Shown piece by piece: positions 33,538-41,926 of a stretch of DNA of 54,571 nucleotides. The stretch spans positions 1 through 54,571 of the forward strand of contig CAZEQD010000010.1 of the NCBI GenBank assembly GCA_964514305.1, read 5' to 3'. The stretch comes from CAZEQD01 sp964514305. GTDB taxonomy: Bacteria; Acidobacteriota; Aminicenantia; Aminicenantales; Aminicenantaceae. How positions within the stretch are numbered: position 1 is the stretch's first letter; each line of letters opens with the position of its first letter. The notes beneath the pieces are model-generated. The model had not been told where the DNA came from. It saw only the letters and a program-made list of their open reading frames with translations, and ran no database searches. A program made the translations under genes and the position numbers.

Positions 33538-34500
33538 ATGAAGATAAAAATATTGCCCTTAAAAGATATAAATTTTCAAGATGAGCGGTTTAGAATTTCT
33601 TATTATTTCTCCTTAGAAAAGCTTTCTCTATCTATTAAAGAGATAGGTTTGATTCAGCCTCCCCTGGTAAGTGTCTTGGATAAACAATTTGTGCTGGTTA
33701 CAGGTTGGAAAAGAGTTCTTGCCTGCCGTCAATTAGGTTTAAGCGCTCTTCCTTGTTGGATAGTAACAGGTTCCAATCCACTTAGATTATTCTTGATGGC
33801 CTTTTATGAGAATCTGACAACTAGGGAGTTTAGCCTTTTAGAAAAAGCAGAGATTATAAAGAAACTAAAAGGATTTGGAGAAGAGGAAAGAAAGATTATA
33901 AGATTTTATCTTCCCCTTCTGGGACTTCCCGCGGCTAATTATTACTTTAAGATTTATCTTAAATTTTCTGACTTCGAACCGGAGTTTAAAGTGTTTATTC
34001 ATGAGAAAAACATGTCCTTTCACTGTTTAGAATTGAGTGCGAATTTTGATTCATGGGAAAGGAAACTACTTATTCCTTGGCTTCGGGTTGTCGGCCATAA
34101 TAAACAAAAAGAGATTCTGGAGTATCTTCATGAAATATCGGTAAGAGATGGATTGACTGCTAAGCATCTATTAAATTCAAAAGAAATAAAAGAGATTGCT
34201 AATTCTAAGAACTTATCACCTTTGCAAAAAGCCAATAAATTGCGCCTCTTCTTAAGAAAAAAAAGGTATCCAAAGCTTCATTCCCTGCAGCTAGCCTTTA
34301 ATTCCTGGTTGAAAAAGATATCCTGGCCCAAGCAAGTAGAAATAGATCATACTCCTTACTTTGAAAGCGATGAATTGAAGGTTAATTTTAAATTTAAAAA
34401 TAAACAGGAATTTAAGAATAACCTTTTAAAATTACAAAAGGTCGTTAATCAAGAGAAGTTTTCAGAGATATTTAACTTGAATTTAAATGAGAATGATTAA
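33538..34500 (+). CDS. ParB/Spo0J-like protein
   Basis: A 320-residue protein. The N-terminal 95 residues match the ParB nuclease-like domain: KILPLKDINFQDERFRISY, SIKEIGLIQPPLV, the box TGWKRVLACRQLGLSALPC (55-73) and YENLTTREFSLLEKAEI. Residues about 110-200 could be the helix-turn-helix region. The remainder is not recognised. No parA lies nearby, so it is unlikely to be the chromosome partition protein. It overlaps the radical-SAM gene by 14 bp, which implies they act together. Confidence 0.75.
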   Translation: MKIKILPLKDINFQDERFRISYYFSLEKLSLSIKEIGLIQPPLVSVLDKQFVLVTGWKRVLACRQLGLSALPCWIVTGSNPLRLFLMAFYENLTTREFSLLEKAEIIKKLKGFGEEERKIIRFYLPLLGLPAANYYFKIYLKFSDFEPEFKVFIHEKNMSFHCLELSANFDSWERKLLIPWLRVVGHNKQKEILEYLHEISVRDGLTAKHLLNSKEIKEIANSKNLSPLQKANKLRLFLRKKRYPKLHSLQLAFNSWLKKISWPKQVEIDHTPYFESDELKVNFKFKNKQEFKNNLLKLQKVVNQEKFSEIFNLNLNEND

Positions 34501-35614
34501 AAGCAACTACATTCCTCATAAGATCTATATTACTCAAGAAAGCCTAAGATTCCCTTTAACTCACAAAATCATCTCCAAATTAAAACAGATTCCTCACGAA
34601 ATTATAAATAATCATCAGTCGTTAATTGAGGATTTTAAATGTTCAGAGGATCCAGTAAGCCAAGGAAAAAAATTCATTTTATTAGCTCAACAAAAAGGAG
34701 AATTTGTAAAACCTTGTCCTTGTACTCCTTACTATTTAGGTTGTAATTATTTTATTATCAACCTGGAACTTAACTGCCCTTTGGATTGTAGTTATTGTAT
34801 TCTCCAGAGCTATTTGTCTAATCCTCTAATTACCATTCATGTTAATCTTGAGGACTTGTGGAGAGAGCTTGATGTTTTTATAGCCAAAAGAAAAGGAAGT
34901 TATTTTCGAATTGGAACAGGTGAATTGGGAGATTCTTTGGCTTTAGATAATATCACGGAATTATCTCAGGATTTAATTTCTTATTTCAGGCAAAAGCCCC
35001 ATGTTTGGTTTGAATTAAAAACAAAAACAGTTAATATCAGCCATCTCCGAAAATTAAAACCACCCGAAAATGTTGTTGTATCATGGTCTTTAAACTCCTC
35101 AATTATGGCTCAAGAACAGGAAAAAGGAGCTCCCTCTATAGCCGAAAGAATATTGGCCGCTAAGGATGTTTCCGAGAGAGGCTTTTGGGTTGGATTTCAT
35201 TTTGATCCCCTAATTCATTATCAGGGCTGGGAAAAAGGTTATGCAGAGGTAGTAAAGATGTTATTTCGACAAATAAATCCTGCCAAAATTGCTTGGATAA
35301 GTCTGGGCAGCTTAAGATTTCCTCCTGATCTTAAGGCTATCATAACAAAAAGATTTCCTAAGGCAAAAATATTTTTTGATGAGTTTATAAAAGGCCTTGA
35401 TGGGAAATACAGGTATTTGAAGTCTCTCCGTCTCAAACTTTATAGCCATATAGTAAAGTCCATAGTTAAACATGGAGGCTCCAAAATTCCACTTTATTTT
35501 TGTATGGAAAGTAAAGATATCTGGAGATCAGTTTTAGGGTGGGAGCCAAAGGGCAAAAAAGAAATAGAACAATTCCTTTCTTGCCCTTTGGCCGACAAGA
35601 AATTAGTTAAATGA
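34487..35614 (+). CDS. spore-photoproduct-lyase-like radical SAM protein
   Basis: A 375-residue radical SAM protein. The cluster motif C-x3-C-x2-C is CPLDCSYC (97-104), followed by ILQSYLSNP as in the SplB family. Then come YFRIGTGELGDSLALDNI and WFELKTKTVNISHL. Known SPL enzymes reverse the thymine dimer of spores using a cysteine as hydrogen donor; the matching stretch here (RIGTGELGDSLALD) has no cysteine, so the chemistry may differ. An extra CPC and C lie at 87-96. The overlap with the ParB-like gene suggests a paired role on DNA. Confidence 0.75.
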   Translation: MRMIKSNYIPHKIYITQESLRFPLTHKIISKLKQIPHEIINNHQSLIEDFKCSEDPVSQGKKFILLAQQKGEFVKPCPCTPYYLGCNYFIINLELNCPLDCSYCILQSYLSNPLITIHVNLEDLWRELDVFIAKRKGSYFRIGTGELGDSLALDNITELSQDLISYFRQKPHVWFELKTKTVNISHLRKLKPPENVVVSWSLNSSIMAQEQEKGAPSIAERILAAKDVSERGFWVGFHFDPLIHYQGWEKGYAEVVKMLFRQINPAKIAWISLGSLRFPPDLKAIITKRFPKAKIFFDEFIKGLDGKYRYLKSLRLKLYSHIVKSIVKHGGSKIPLYFCMESKDIWRSVLGWEPKGKKEIEQFLSCPLADKKLVK

Positions 35615-35658
35615 AAGATGATTGCTTTTTAAGCATTATAAAGTAATGAAGTCAGAGG

Positions 35659-36078
35659 CTAATCTATTTTTTCTGCTTTCTTCTCGGTTATAATACCAAC
35701 TATTTCTACGCCAGCATTTTTGAGGATGTCTATAATATCAACAATCTTTCCGTATTCTAAATCTTGATCAGCTCTTAAATATAGCTTTTTTTCAGTGGCT
35801 GTCATAAAAGCATCTTCTAACAGAGTCTCTAAAGTTTCTTCTGTGGCTTGATCTTGATTAACATACATGGTGCCATCTTTTTTAATGGCAAGGACTACTT
35901 CGGGATTTTCAGGCATGTTTATAGTATTGAGGGCATCAGGCAGTCTAACATCTACTCCTTTATGGACTAAAGGAGTAACAACCATAAAAATGATCAGCAA
36001 AACAAGGAGAACATCACAAAGAGGGACAACATTAGGTTCGGATCTGACTTCTCCCTCTTGACCTGTTGAAATTGCCAT
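35659..36078 (-). CDS. exbD: ExbD/TolR-type biopolymer transport protein
   Basis: A 139-residue protein with a short cytoplasmic N-terminus, one TM segment (about residues 21-41, VPLCDVLLVLLIIFMVVTPL, with the conserved Asp of the proton path) and a periplasmic domain ending YGKIVDIIDILKNAGVEIVGI. It works with ExbB to power TonB from the proton gradient. It is the last gene of tonB-exbB-exbD, 45 bp after exbB. Confidence 0.94.
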   Translation of the reverse strand: MAISTGQEGEVRSEPNVVPLCDVLLVLLIIFMVVTPLVHKGVDVRLPDALNTINMPENPEVVLAIKKDGTMYVNQDQATEETLETLLEDAFMTATEKKLYLRADQDLEYGKIVDIIDILKNAGVEIVGIITEKKAEKID

Positions 36079-36123
36079 TTTAACCTCTTTAAATAATCAT
36101 GTTATTTTTAATAGACTAAGTTT

Positions 36124-36804
36124 CTAAGCTTTTTCTTCAGATTTTCTCATAAAAAAGTCGACAATTTGAGAAGTAGTATTGGACATCTCTGCCCCATAAG
36201 TATCAATTCTGGTGGTTAAGAAATTGAAACACCACAGAGCAATGACAGCCACACCAATTCCAAAAGCTGTAGTAATCAGGGCTTCAGCAATTCCTTGGGC
36301 TACAGCCCCGATTCCCCCTGAACCCGTAAGAGCCATGCCCCGGAAAGCATTGATGATTCCGGCTATTGTTCCGAATAAGCCAATAAATGGAGCAGAGGTA
36401 GCAATTGTTGCCAGAATGTTAAGTCCTCTTTTTAGTTCCTGAGTGAACATTGTTGCTGCTCTCTCGCAGCCTCTCTGAGCTGTTTCAATCTGTTCTTCTA
36501 CAGAAAGATTGGCTTCTTTTCCTTCAAAATATTCGTGGATACCAGCAGCAGTAACGCGGGCCAAGTGACTTCCTTTGTAGTCTTTTTTGGAAGAAAGATT
36601 TAAGGCTTCCTTGATTTGACCATTTTTCAGAAGTTCAGCCAGCTTTGGAGCAACCTGTTTTGATTTTTTTCTGGCTCTGAAGAAAACAAATTGCCTTTCA
36701 AAGAATAGATAAAGGGAGATAATAGAAAGAGCAATCAAAAGAATCGCCACTGCTTTAGCTACAGCTCCCATTGCCTGCCACATTTCAATCAGACCAAATT
36801 GCAT
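36124..36804 (-). CDS. exbB: ExbB/TolQ/MotA-type proton channel protein
   Basis: A 226-residue inner-membrane protein with three TM segments: about residues 12-32, 130-155 and 170-195. The family core is ERGLNILATIATSAPFIGLFGTIAGIINAFRGMA followed by GGIGAVAQGIAEALITTAFGIGVAVIALWCFN. It forms the channel that drives TonB. ExbB is chosen over TolQ because tonB is the neighbour. A good AGGAGGT precedes the ATG. Confidence 0.94.
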   Translation of the reverse strand: MQFGLIEMWQAMGAVAKAVAILLIALSIISLYLFFERQFVFFRARKKSKQVAPKLAELLKNGQIKEALNLSSKKDYKGSHLARVTAAGIHEYFEGKEANLSVEEQIETAQRGCERAATMFTQELKRGLNILATIATSAPFIGLFGTIAGIINAFRGMALTGSGGIGAVAQGIAEALITTAFGIGVAVIALWCFNFLTTRIDTYGAEMSNTTSQIVDFFMRKSEEKA

Positions 36805-36847
36805 TTTTAGTACCTCCTTTTAAATTAGAAAGCCATTATAAGCTTTT

Positions 36848-37624
36848 TTATTTTAGTTTAAATCTTACAGTTACAGTAAAGATCACCCCTCTAGGACGTC
36901 CGTTGATAATCATTGGTTCATAGACCCACTGGCGGACAGCATCAATAGCTGCTTGATCGAGGAGAGGGATAGATCTCAGGACTTTGACACTCTGAACACG
37001 GCCGTAGATATCGGTGGTAGCTTCGATGATAACCACACCCTCTACTCTGGCTTGGCGGGCGATTTCAGGATAGGTAGGGTCGACTTTTTTGATAAGCTTG
37101 GGGGGTTTTATTTCCCCGACAGCTCTGACAGGGGCTTCAACTTCACCGACGACTCCGCCCAGGACGCCACCGACGACTCCGCCCAGGACGCCACCGACCA
37201 CTCCGCCTTCGACTCCGCCTTCGACTCCGCCTTCAATACCGATATCGGAGAGTTCTTCTTCGGCTATTTGGTCAGGGATTTCCACAGGGGCTACCAGTTT
37301 ACCTGGTTCGATATTGGTTTGGGTTCTGACGGGTTTGATGCGAGTTTTTACTTTTGATTTTCTCTTTTTTTTGGCTGGAGGAGGAGGTGGTGGAGGAGGC
37401 GGTGGAGGAGGAGCCAGAAAAGCACTGTAAACTTCAACTGTAGGTAAGTTATGGGTACTAAGTAGAGGAAGGACAATCATAGCTGCGATTACAACCGTAT
37501 AAAAAATTAGAGATATGAATAAAGCTATAGATTTTCTTCCTGCTCCCTTTTCAGCGATAAAGAATGAATCCTTGAAGAGGTGAGGAATTTTTTCTTTTGT
37601 TTCAGGCTTATTTTTTTCAGCCAT
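36848..37624 (-). CDS. tonB: energy transducer TonB
   Basis: A 258-residue TonB. It has an N-terminal TM anchor (about residues 33-55, IALFISLIFYTVVIAAMIVL), a proline run (13 consecutive Pro), a basic stretch, and an extended Gly-Val region (repeated GGV near 130-165). The TonB C-terminal domain follows: VDPTYPEIARQARVEGVVIIEATTDIYGRVQSV and AAIDAVRQWVYEPMIINGRP. It carries energy to outer-membrane receptors, which shows that the cell has an outer membrane. The Gly-Val region is encoded by a small tandem repeat. It has its own promoter. Confidence 0.95.
   Translation of the reverse strand: MAEKNKPETKEKIPHLFKDSFFIAEKGAGRKSIALFISLIFYTVVIAAMIVLPLLSTHNLPTVEVYSAFLAPPPPPPPPPPPPAKKKRKSKVKTRIKPVRTQTNIEPGKLVAPVEIPDQIAEEELSDIGIEGGVEGGVEGGVVGGVLGGVVGGVLGGVVGEVEAPVRAVGEIKPPKLIKKVDPTYPEIARQARVEGVVIIEATTDIYGRVQSVKVLRSIPLLDQAAIDAVRQWVYEPMIINGRPRGVIFTVTVRFKLK
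37151..37234. repeat. tandem repeat inside tonB
   Basis: A 24-bp unit is perfectly repeated (37151-37174, 37175-37198), followed by three 12-bp units CACTCCGCCTTC / GACTCCGCCTTC (37199-37234). All keep the reading frame and encode the GGV repeats in the periplasm-spanning part. It could vary in copy number between strains. Confidence 0.85.
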
Positions 37625-37658
37625 CTTTTTACCTCACTAAAATTGTCTTTCAGTTGAA

Positions 37659-37687
37659 AGTATAATCGAAAAAAAAATTTTTGGCAA
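37659..37687 (-). promoter_or_regulatory. promoter of tonB-exbB-exbD
   Basis: On the minus strand TTGCCA (+ strand 37682-37687) is followed after 17 bp by TATACT (37659-37664), each matching the consensus at five of six positions. It separates the ton genes from the secF gene upstream. Confidence 0.6.
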
Positions 37688-37698
37688 GCGAAAAAATA

Positions 37699-38859
37699 TC
37701 ATTTTCTCATACCCTTTTTAGGCTTAAATATTTTATTCCAGAAATAGAGCAGAGGGCAGGACTGATAGATTGAGGAGTAAGTCCCAACAATGACACCGAC
37801 TATCATAGTAAAGGCAAAATCGTTGATAACTTCCCCTCCAAATAGAAAAAGAGCGAAAACAGTTAAAAAGGTCGTACCAGATGTGATAACGGTCCGACTA
37901 ATAGTCTGATTAATGCTTGTATCCAGAATATCCTGAAAATGATGCTTTCTGAGAATCTTTAAATTGTCTCTTACTCTATCGAAAATAACAATAGTATCAT
38001 TAAGGGAATATCCGACAATAGTTAAAATGGCCGCGATAACAGGAAGATTTATTTCCCTATTAGTTAAAGAAAAGATGCCAACTGTAACTAAGACATCATG
38101 AGCCAGGGTTAAAATGGCTGAGACCCCATAGGCAAATTTAAAACGAAGGCCTATATAAATAAGCATGCCAATCAAAGCCCAGATGGTAGCTTGAGTTGCT
38201 TTCCGTCTTAAATCATGACCTACTTGAGGTCCTACAGTTTCTTTGCTCAAAATAGTAAGCTCACCTAAAAATGTTTTTTCTTTGAGGAATTTTGTTACCT
38301 CCGGGCTTAAGCCAACTTTTTGGGAAAGCTGATCATAATCTGAAATTATTCCCTCTGATATGCGGTAGGAAATGATTTTATGAGCAAAATCTTGAGCTTC
38401 ATCTGGAAAAGAAGATTGGAGGATAAGAGTCAACTCTTGCTCATCAATACTGTTTAAATCTTTTTTACCTTGATCAAGAGCTGTTTTTTCCTGGGCAGGG
38501 CGGAGAGCCTGAATTACTTTATTCCCCATTATTTCATGAGCTTCTAGATCTTGCTTTTTTCCTTCTGGGCCAGCAATACCTAAAGTTCTGATCATATATT
38601 CTTTTTCAGTCTTGCCTACTTCTTGGATCCGGCTATTCCCTAAGCCTTCCTCTTTTAATTTCTGTCTAATTTGAGAAATTGAGACTTGGTCCTTAAATTT
38701 TAATCTGATTAGAGTTCCTCCAGCGAAATCTATGCCGTAATTAAGACCTTTACCCATAGTTATATTAAGTATTCCGCCTAGGATGATTAAGCCAGAGAAA
38801 GCAAAAGCAAACATCTTAAGCTTCATAAATTTGAAATTCGGTTTTTTGAATACCTGCAT
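37699..38859 (-). CDS. secF: protein translocase subunit SecF with an internal extra domain
   Basis: A 386-residue SecF; E. coli SecF is 323. Standard parts are GLNYGIDFAGGTLIRLKF (38-55), ETVGPQVGHDLRRKA, the helices through IYIGLRFKFAYGVSAILTLAHDV, and VGYSLNDTIVIFDRVRDNLK. The extra segment (about residues 100-205) holds KDLNSIDEQELTLIL and AHKIISYRISEGIISDYDQL, which look like a ComEA-type helix-hairpin-helix repeat placed in the periplasmic loop. SecDF uses the proton gradient to pull proteins outward. It starts 1 bp after the secD stop. Confidence 0.94.
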   Translation of the reverse strand: MQVFKKPNFKFMKLKMFAFAFSGLIILGGILNITMGKGLNYGIDFAGGTLIRLKFKDQVSISQIRQKLKEEGLGNSRIQEVGKTEKEYMIRTLGIAGPEGKKQDLEAHEIMGNKVIQALRPAQEKTALDQGKKDLNSIDEQELTLILQSSFPDEAQDFAHKIISYRISEGIISDYDQLSQKVGLSPEVTKFLKEKTFLGELTILSKETVGPQVGHDLRRKATQATIWALIGMLIYIGLRFKFAYGVSAILTLAHDVLVTVGIFSLTNREINLPVIAAILTIVGYSLNDTIVIFDRVRDNLKILRKHHFQDILDTSINQTISRTVITSGTTFLTVFALFLFGGEVINDFAFTMIVGVIVGTYSSIYQSCPLLYFWNKIFKPKKGMRK

Positions 38860-38860
38860 T

Positions 38861-40408
38861 TTAAATACTTAACTTTTCTATTTTTTTTCTTTTTGAAAGA
38901 GATAGATCAAAAATTAAATGAGAAACAAAGACTGCGGTGAACATACTGGCTGTAATACCAATAATTAAAGTCACAGCGAATCCTTTGATAGGTCCTGTCC
39001 CAAATTGAAAGAGAAATATAGCGGCAATTATTGTCGTTAGGTTAGCATCGAGAATAGTTCGAAAAGCCCGAGAAAAACCTGCAGATATGGAACTAGGTAT
39101 GGTTTTACCTGAGGCTAATTCTTCTCTTATTCTTTCAAAGATTAAGACATTAGCATCAACAGCCATGCCTATAGTCAGAATAATTCCTGCAATTCCAGGG
39201 AGGGTAAGGGTTGCTTTAAAATAGGCCAGGGCCCCCATTAAAATAATAATATTTAGAATAAGGGCAGTGACAGCGTTAAAACCTGCCAGGCGATAATAAA
39301 AAACCATGAATATCATGACCAGAATAAGAGCAGTGACGGCCGCTATTAAACCTTGGCGGATGGAATCAGCTCCCAAGGAAGGACCAATCGTTCTCTCTTC
39401 TAAATATTTAATTGAAGCAGGCAGGGCACCTGAACGAAGGACAAGGGCAATATCCTCTGCTTCTTCAACGGTGAAACGGCCATGGAGGATGCCACTGTCA
39501 GATATTCTATCTTGAATGGTGGCTACTTCTTCTACTTTGCCATCTAAAACTATGGCCAAGGGTTTACCTATATTCTCAGAGGTAGCTTTATAAAACCTTC
39601 TGGCTCCGTCTGAATTAAAATAGAAAGCTACCGCCGGGTTATTCCATTCATCTACAGAACGGCGGGCGTTCCTTAAATCTTTACCGGTGACCACGGCTAC
39701 TTTACTGAGAAGATAGTAACCTCCTTCTGTCCTTTTGGGATCGCCTTTTAAAATTTCCATGTCCTCAGGAACTTTATCCCCATAATCTTTAAGGAGTGTT
39801 TCTTTATCAGGGGCCGGCCCGCCTTTGACCAATTTCCATTCCAGAAGGGCGGTTTCCTTTATGATTTTTTTAACCCTGTCAGGATTTTCGACTCCCGGCA
39901 ACTCAACGATAATTCTATTTCCAGCTAATCCCTGCCTTTGGATGATAGGTTCAGCCAGGCCCAATTCATTGACCCGGTTGTCAATGGTGGTTAAAGCTTG
40001 ACGGACTGCTTGGTCCCTAAGATACTGAGCTACATTTGCTTTTATGGAGAAAGAAACTTTTTTCCCAATTACAGAATAATTCCATTCCTTGAAGTACTCA
40101 TCAAGAATATTTCTTATCACCCCTTCTTGGTCAGGATTTATACCTTGAATAGAAAATTGGCCTATTTTTCCTTTGACTATAGTTTCATACTTAATGTCTT
40201 TCTTTTTTAGTTGTTCCTTGAGCCTCATTATCTGTTGGTCTGTTTCAATGTTGATAGCATCATCTGTTACTACTTGAAGAACAAGATGAATTCCTCCTTT
40301 TAAATCAAGGCCAAGCTTAATTTTATCTTTAGGGGGATAAGAAATAAAAACGGCTAGGGCCACTACGGCCAGAGTTAAGATTAATTTCCAGCGTAAACCT
40401 TTTTTCAT
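38861..40408 (-). CDS. secD: protein translocase subunit SecD
   Basis: A 515-residue SecD with an N-terminal TM (about 9-25), GLDLKGGIHLVLQVVTD (33-49), the periplasmic P1 domain (RVNELGLAEPIIQRQGLAGNRIIVELPGV) and the C-terminal TM block with GIAGIILTIGMAVDANVLIFERIREEL. All signatures are present. It is encoded between yajC (48 bp upstream) and secF. Confidence 0.96.
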   Translation of the reverse strand: MKKGLRWKLILTLAVVALAVFISYPPKDKIKLGLDLKGGIHLVLQVVTDDAINIETDQQIMRLKEQLKKKDIKYETIVKGKIGQFSIQGINPDQEGVIRNILDEYFKEWNYSVIGKKVSFSIKANVAQYLRDQAVRQALTTIDNRVNELGLAEPIIQRQGLAGNRIIVELPGVENPDRVKKIIKETALLEWKLVKGGPAPDKETLLKDYGDKVPEDMEILKGDPKRTEGGYYLLSKVAVVTGKDLRNARRSVDEWNNPAVAFYFNSDGARRFYKATSENIGKPLAIVLDGKVEEVATIQDRISDSGILHGRFTVEEAEDIALVLRSGALPASIKYLEERTIGPSLGADSIRQGLIAAVTALILVMIFMVFYYRLAGFNAVTALILNIIILMGALAYFKATLTLPGIAGIILTIGMAVDANVLIFERIREELASGKTIPSSISAGFSRAFRTILDANLTTIIAAIFLFQFGTGPIKGFAVTLIIGITASMFTAVFVSHLIFDLSLSKRKKIEKLSI

Positions 40409-40456
40409 CTCAGTTTTATTATTTTAAACGACAATACAGTTAGCAGTCTTAACAAA

Positions 40457-40798
40457 TTATTTTTCTTTTTCAGCTCTTTTTAAAGAAAGAATAGCAGCCA
40501 CTGCACTTTTGGTGATGTCGACTTTAACATTGGAAGCAATTTTTAATTCAATACGATCTTTTTGAACTCCCATTACGGTACCGTAAATGCCTCCAGAAGT
40601 GATTATTTTATCGCCAGGCTTAAGCTGTTCAACCATTTGCTGGTGTTTTTTTTGCTTTTTGCGCGAGGGCATTATTATCAGAAGATAGAAGATAAAGAAA
40701 ACAAGAATAAAAGGAATAAGAACTGAGATTAGACTTCCACCACCACGCTGAGCTCCTTGTCCCTGCTGAAGGAAGGAAAAAAAGCCAGTAAGTAACAT
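40457..40798 (-). CDS. yajC: preprotein translocase subunit YajC
   Basis: A 113-residue protein with one TM segment (about 24-43) followed by the YajC signature IMPSRKKQKKHQQMVEQLKPGDKIITSGGIYGTV. It associates with SecDF at the inner membrane. It lies 1 bp after tgt and before secD, the usual order. The length is normal. Confidence 0.95.
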   Translation of the reverse strand: MLLTGFFSFLQQGQGAQRGGGSLISVLIPFILVFFIFYLLIIMPSRKKQKKHQQMVEQLKPGDKIITSGGIYGTVMGVQKDRIELKIASNVKVDITKSAVAAILSLKRAEKEK

Positions 40799-40799
40799 T

Positions 40800-41918
40800 T
40801 TATGCCTCTTCTTTATTTTCTATTTTTTTTATAACTAAATCCAGGTTTGAATTGGATTGAATAGCTTGCCTAATTTTTCGGAATAAGTCAAGATAAAAAT
40901 GGAGGTTGTGGATAGTGTTTAAAATGGCTGAACTGATTTCTTGTCTTTCGAAAAGATGATGAAGATAAGCACGGGAGAAATTTCGACAGGTATAGCATGT
41001 ACAATTTTCGTCCAAAGGCCTTTGGTCTTGTTCATATTTTTTGTTTTTGATGACAATTTTCCCTTTATTAGTAAAAAGAGTTCCATTTCTGGCATTTCGG
41101 GTGGGAAGGACACAATCAAAAATGTCAACACCTCGTTTGATTGCTTCTATAATATCAGAAAGATATCCTATGCCCATTAAATAACGTGGCTTTTGGAAGG
41201 GAAGTAAAGAACAAGCTTTTTCGACAATTTCTAAAAATTTAGATTTAGGTTCGCCAACTCCAAGTCCGCCCAGGGCGTAGCCTTCAAAGTCAAGATTCAT
41301 CAAATCTTCAAGGCTTTTTTGCCGCTGATTCCAGAAAATTCCACCTTGACAAATTCCCCATAATTGTTGGTGAGAATTATGGTCAAGGAAATACTTGTGG
41401 CTGCGCTTAGCCCAATGGGAAGTAAGCTCAACAGCATCTTTGATTTTTTCCTCAGGGGCGGGGAAGGGTAGGAAATAATCTAAGGGCATAATAATATCTG
41501 AACCTAATATTCTTTGAGTTTCAATAACATCTTCAGGAGTCAGAAAAATTTTTGTGCCGTCAAGATGAGAAGTAAATTCCACCCCCTCTGTTTTAACTTT
41601 AACTAGGGGAGAGAGGCTGTAGATCTGGAAACCACCGCTATCAGTCAGAATGGCTTTCTTCCAGGAAATAAAATTATGGAGGCCACCCAGCTTATTGATT
41701 ATATCCAGGCCGGGCCGAAGATAGATATGATAAGAATTAACCAAAATAATTTGAGCCCCAAGATCTAAGAGTAAGTTGTGAGATAGAGCTTTAACTGTTC
41801 CCTGACTAGCTACAGGCAGGAAAGCTGGCGTCATTACTGGACCATGAGCAGTATGGATAATCCCCCTCCGGGCTGAAGAGTGGCTGTCTCTAGCCTTGAT
41901 TTCAAAATTATTATTCAT
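40800..41918 (-). CDS. tgt: queuine tRNA-ribosyltransferase
   Basis: A 372-residue enzyme that swaps guanine 34 for the queuosine precursor in GUN-anticodon tRNAs. It shows TDSGGFQIYSLSPL, LGGLGVGEPKSKF and the catalytic segment FDCVLPTRNARNGTLF, and the zinc site CTCYTCRNFSRAYLHHL. ATG 41918 is chosen; the upstream in-frame TTG is two codons earlier. It is next to yajC-secD-secF as in many bacteria. No queuosine biosynthesis genes are in the window. Confidence 0.96.
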   Translation of the reverse strand: MNNNFEIKARDSHSSARRGIIHTAHGPVMTPAFLPVASQGTVKALSHNLLLDLGAQIILVNSYHIYLRPGLDIINKLGGLHNFISWKKAILTDSGGFQIYSLSPLVKVKTEGVEFTSHLDGTKIFLTPEDVIETQRILGSDIIMPLDYFLPFPAPEEKIKDAVELTSHWAKRSHKYFLDHNSHQQLWGICQGGIFWNQRQKSLEDLMNLDFEGYALGGLGVGEPKSKFLEIVEKACSLLPFQKPRYLMGIGYLSDIIEAIKRGVDIFDCVLPTRNARNGTLFTNKGKIVIKNKKYEQDQRPLDENCTCYTCRNFSRAYLHHLFERQEISSAILNTIHNLHFYLDLFRKIRQAIQSNSNLDLVIKKIENKEEA

Positions 41919-41926
41919 AACCAATC

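Noticed and set aside
37089..37430. Long plus-strand frame opposite tonB with TPP and GGGG runs
   Set aside because: It is the mirror of the tonB tandem repeat and proline run; the minus-strand protein has a clear TonB domain.
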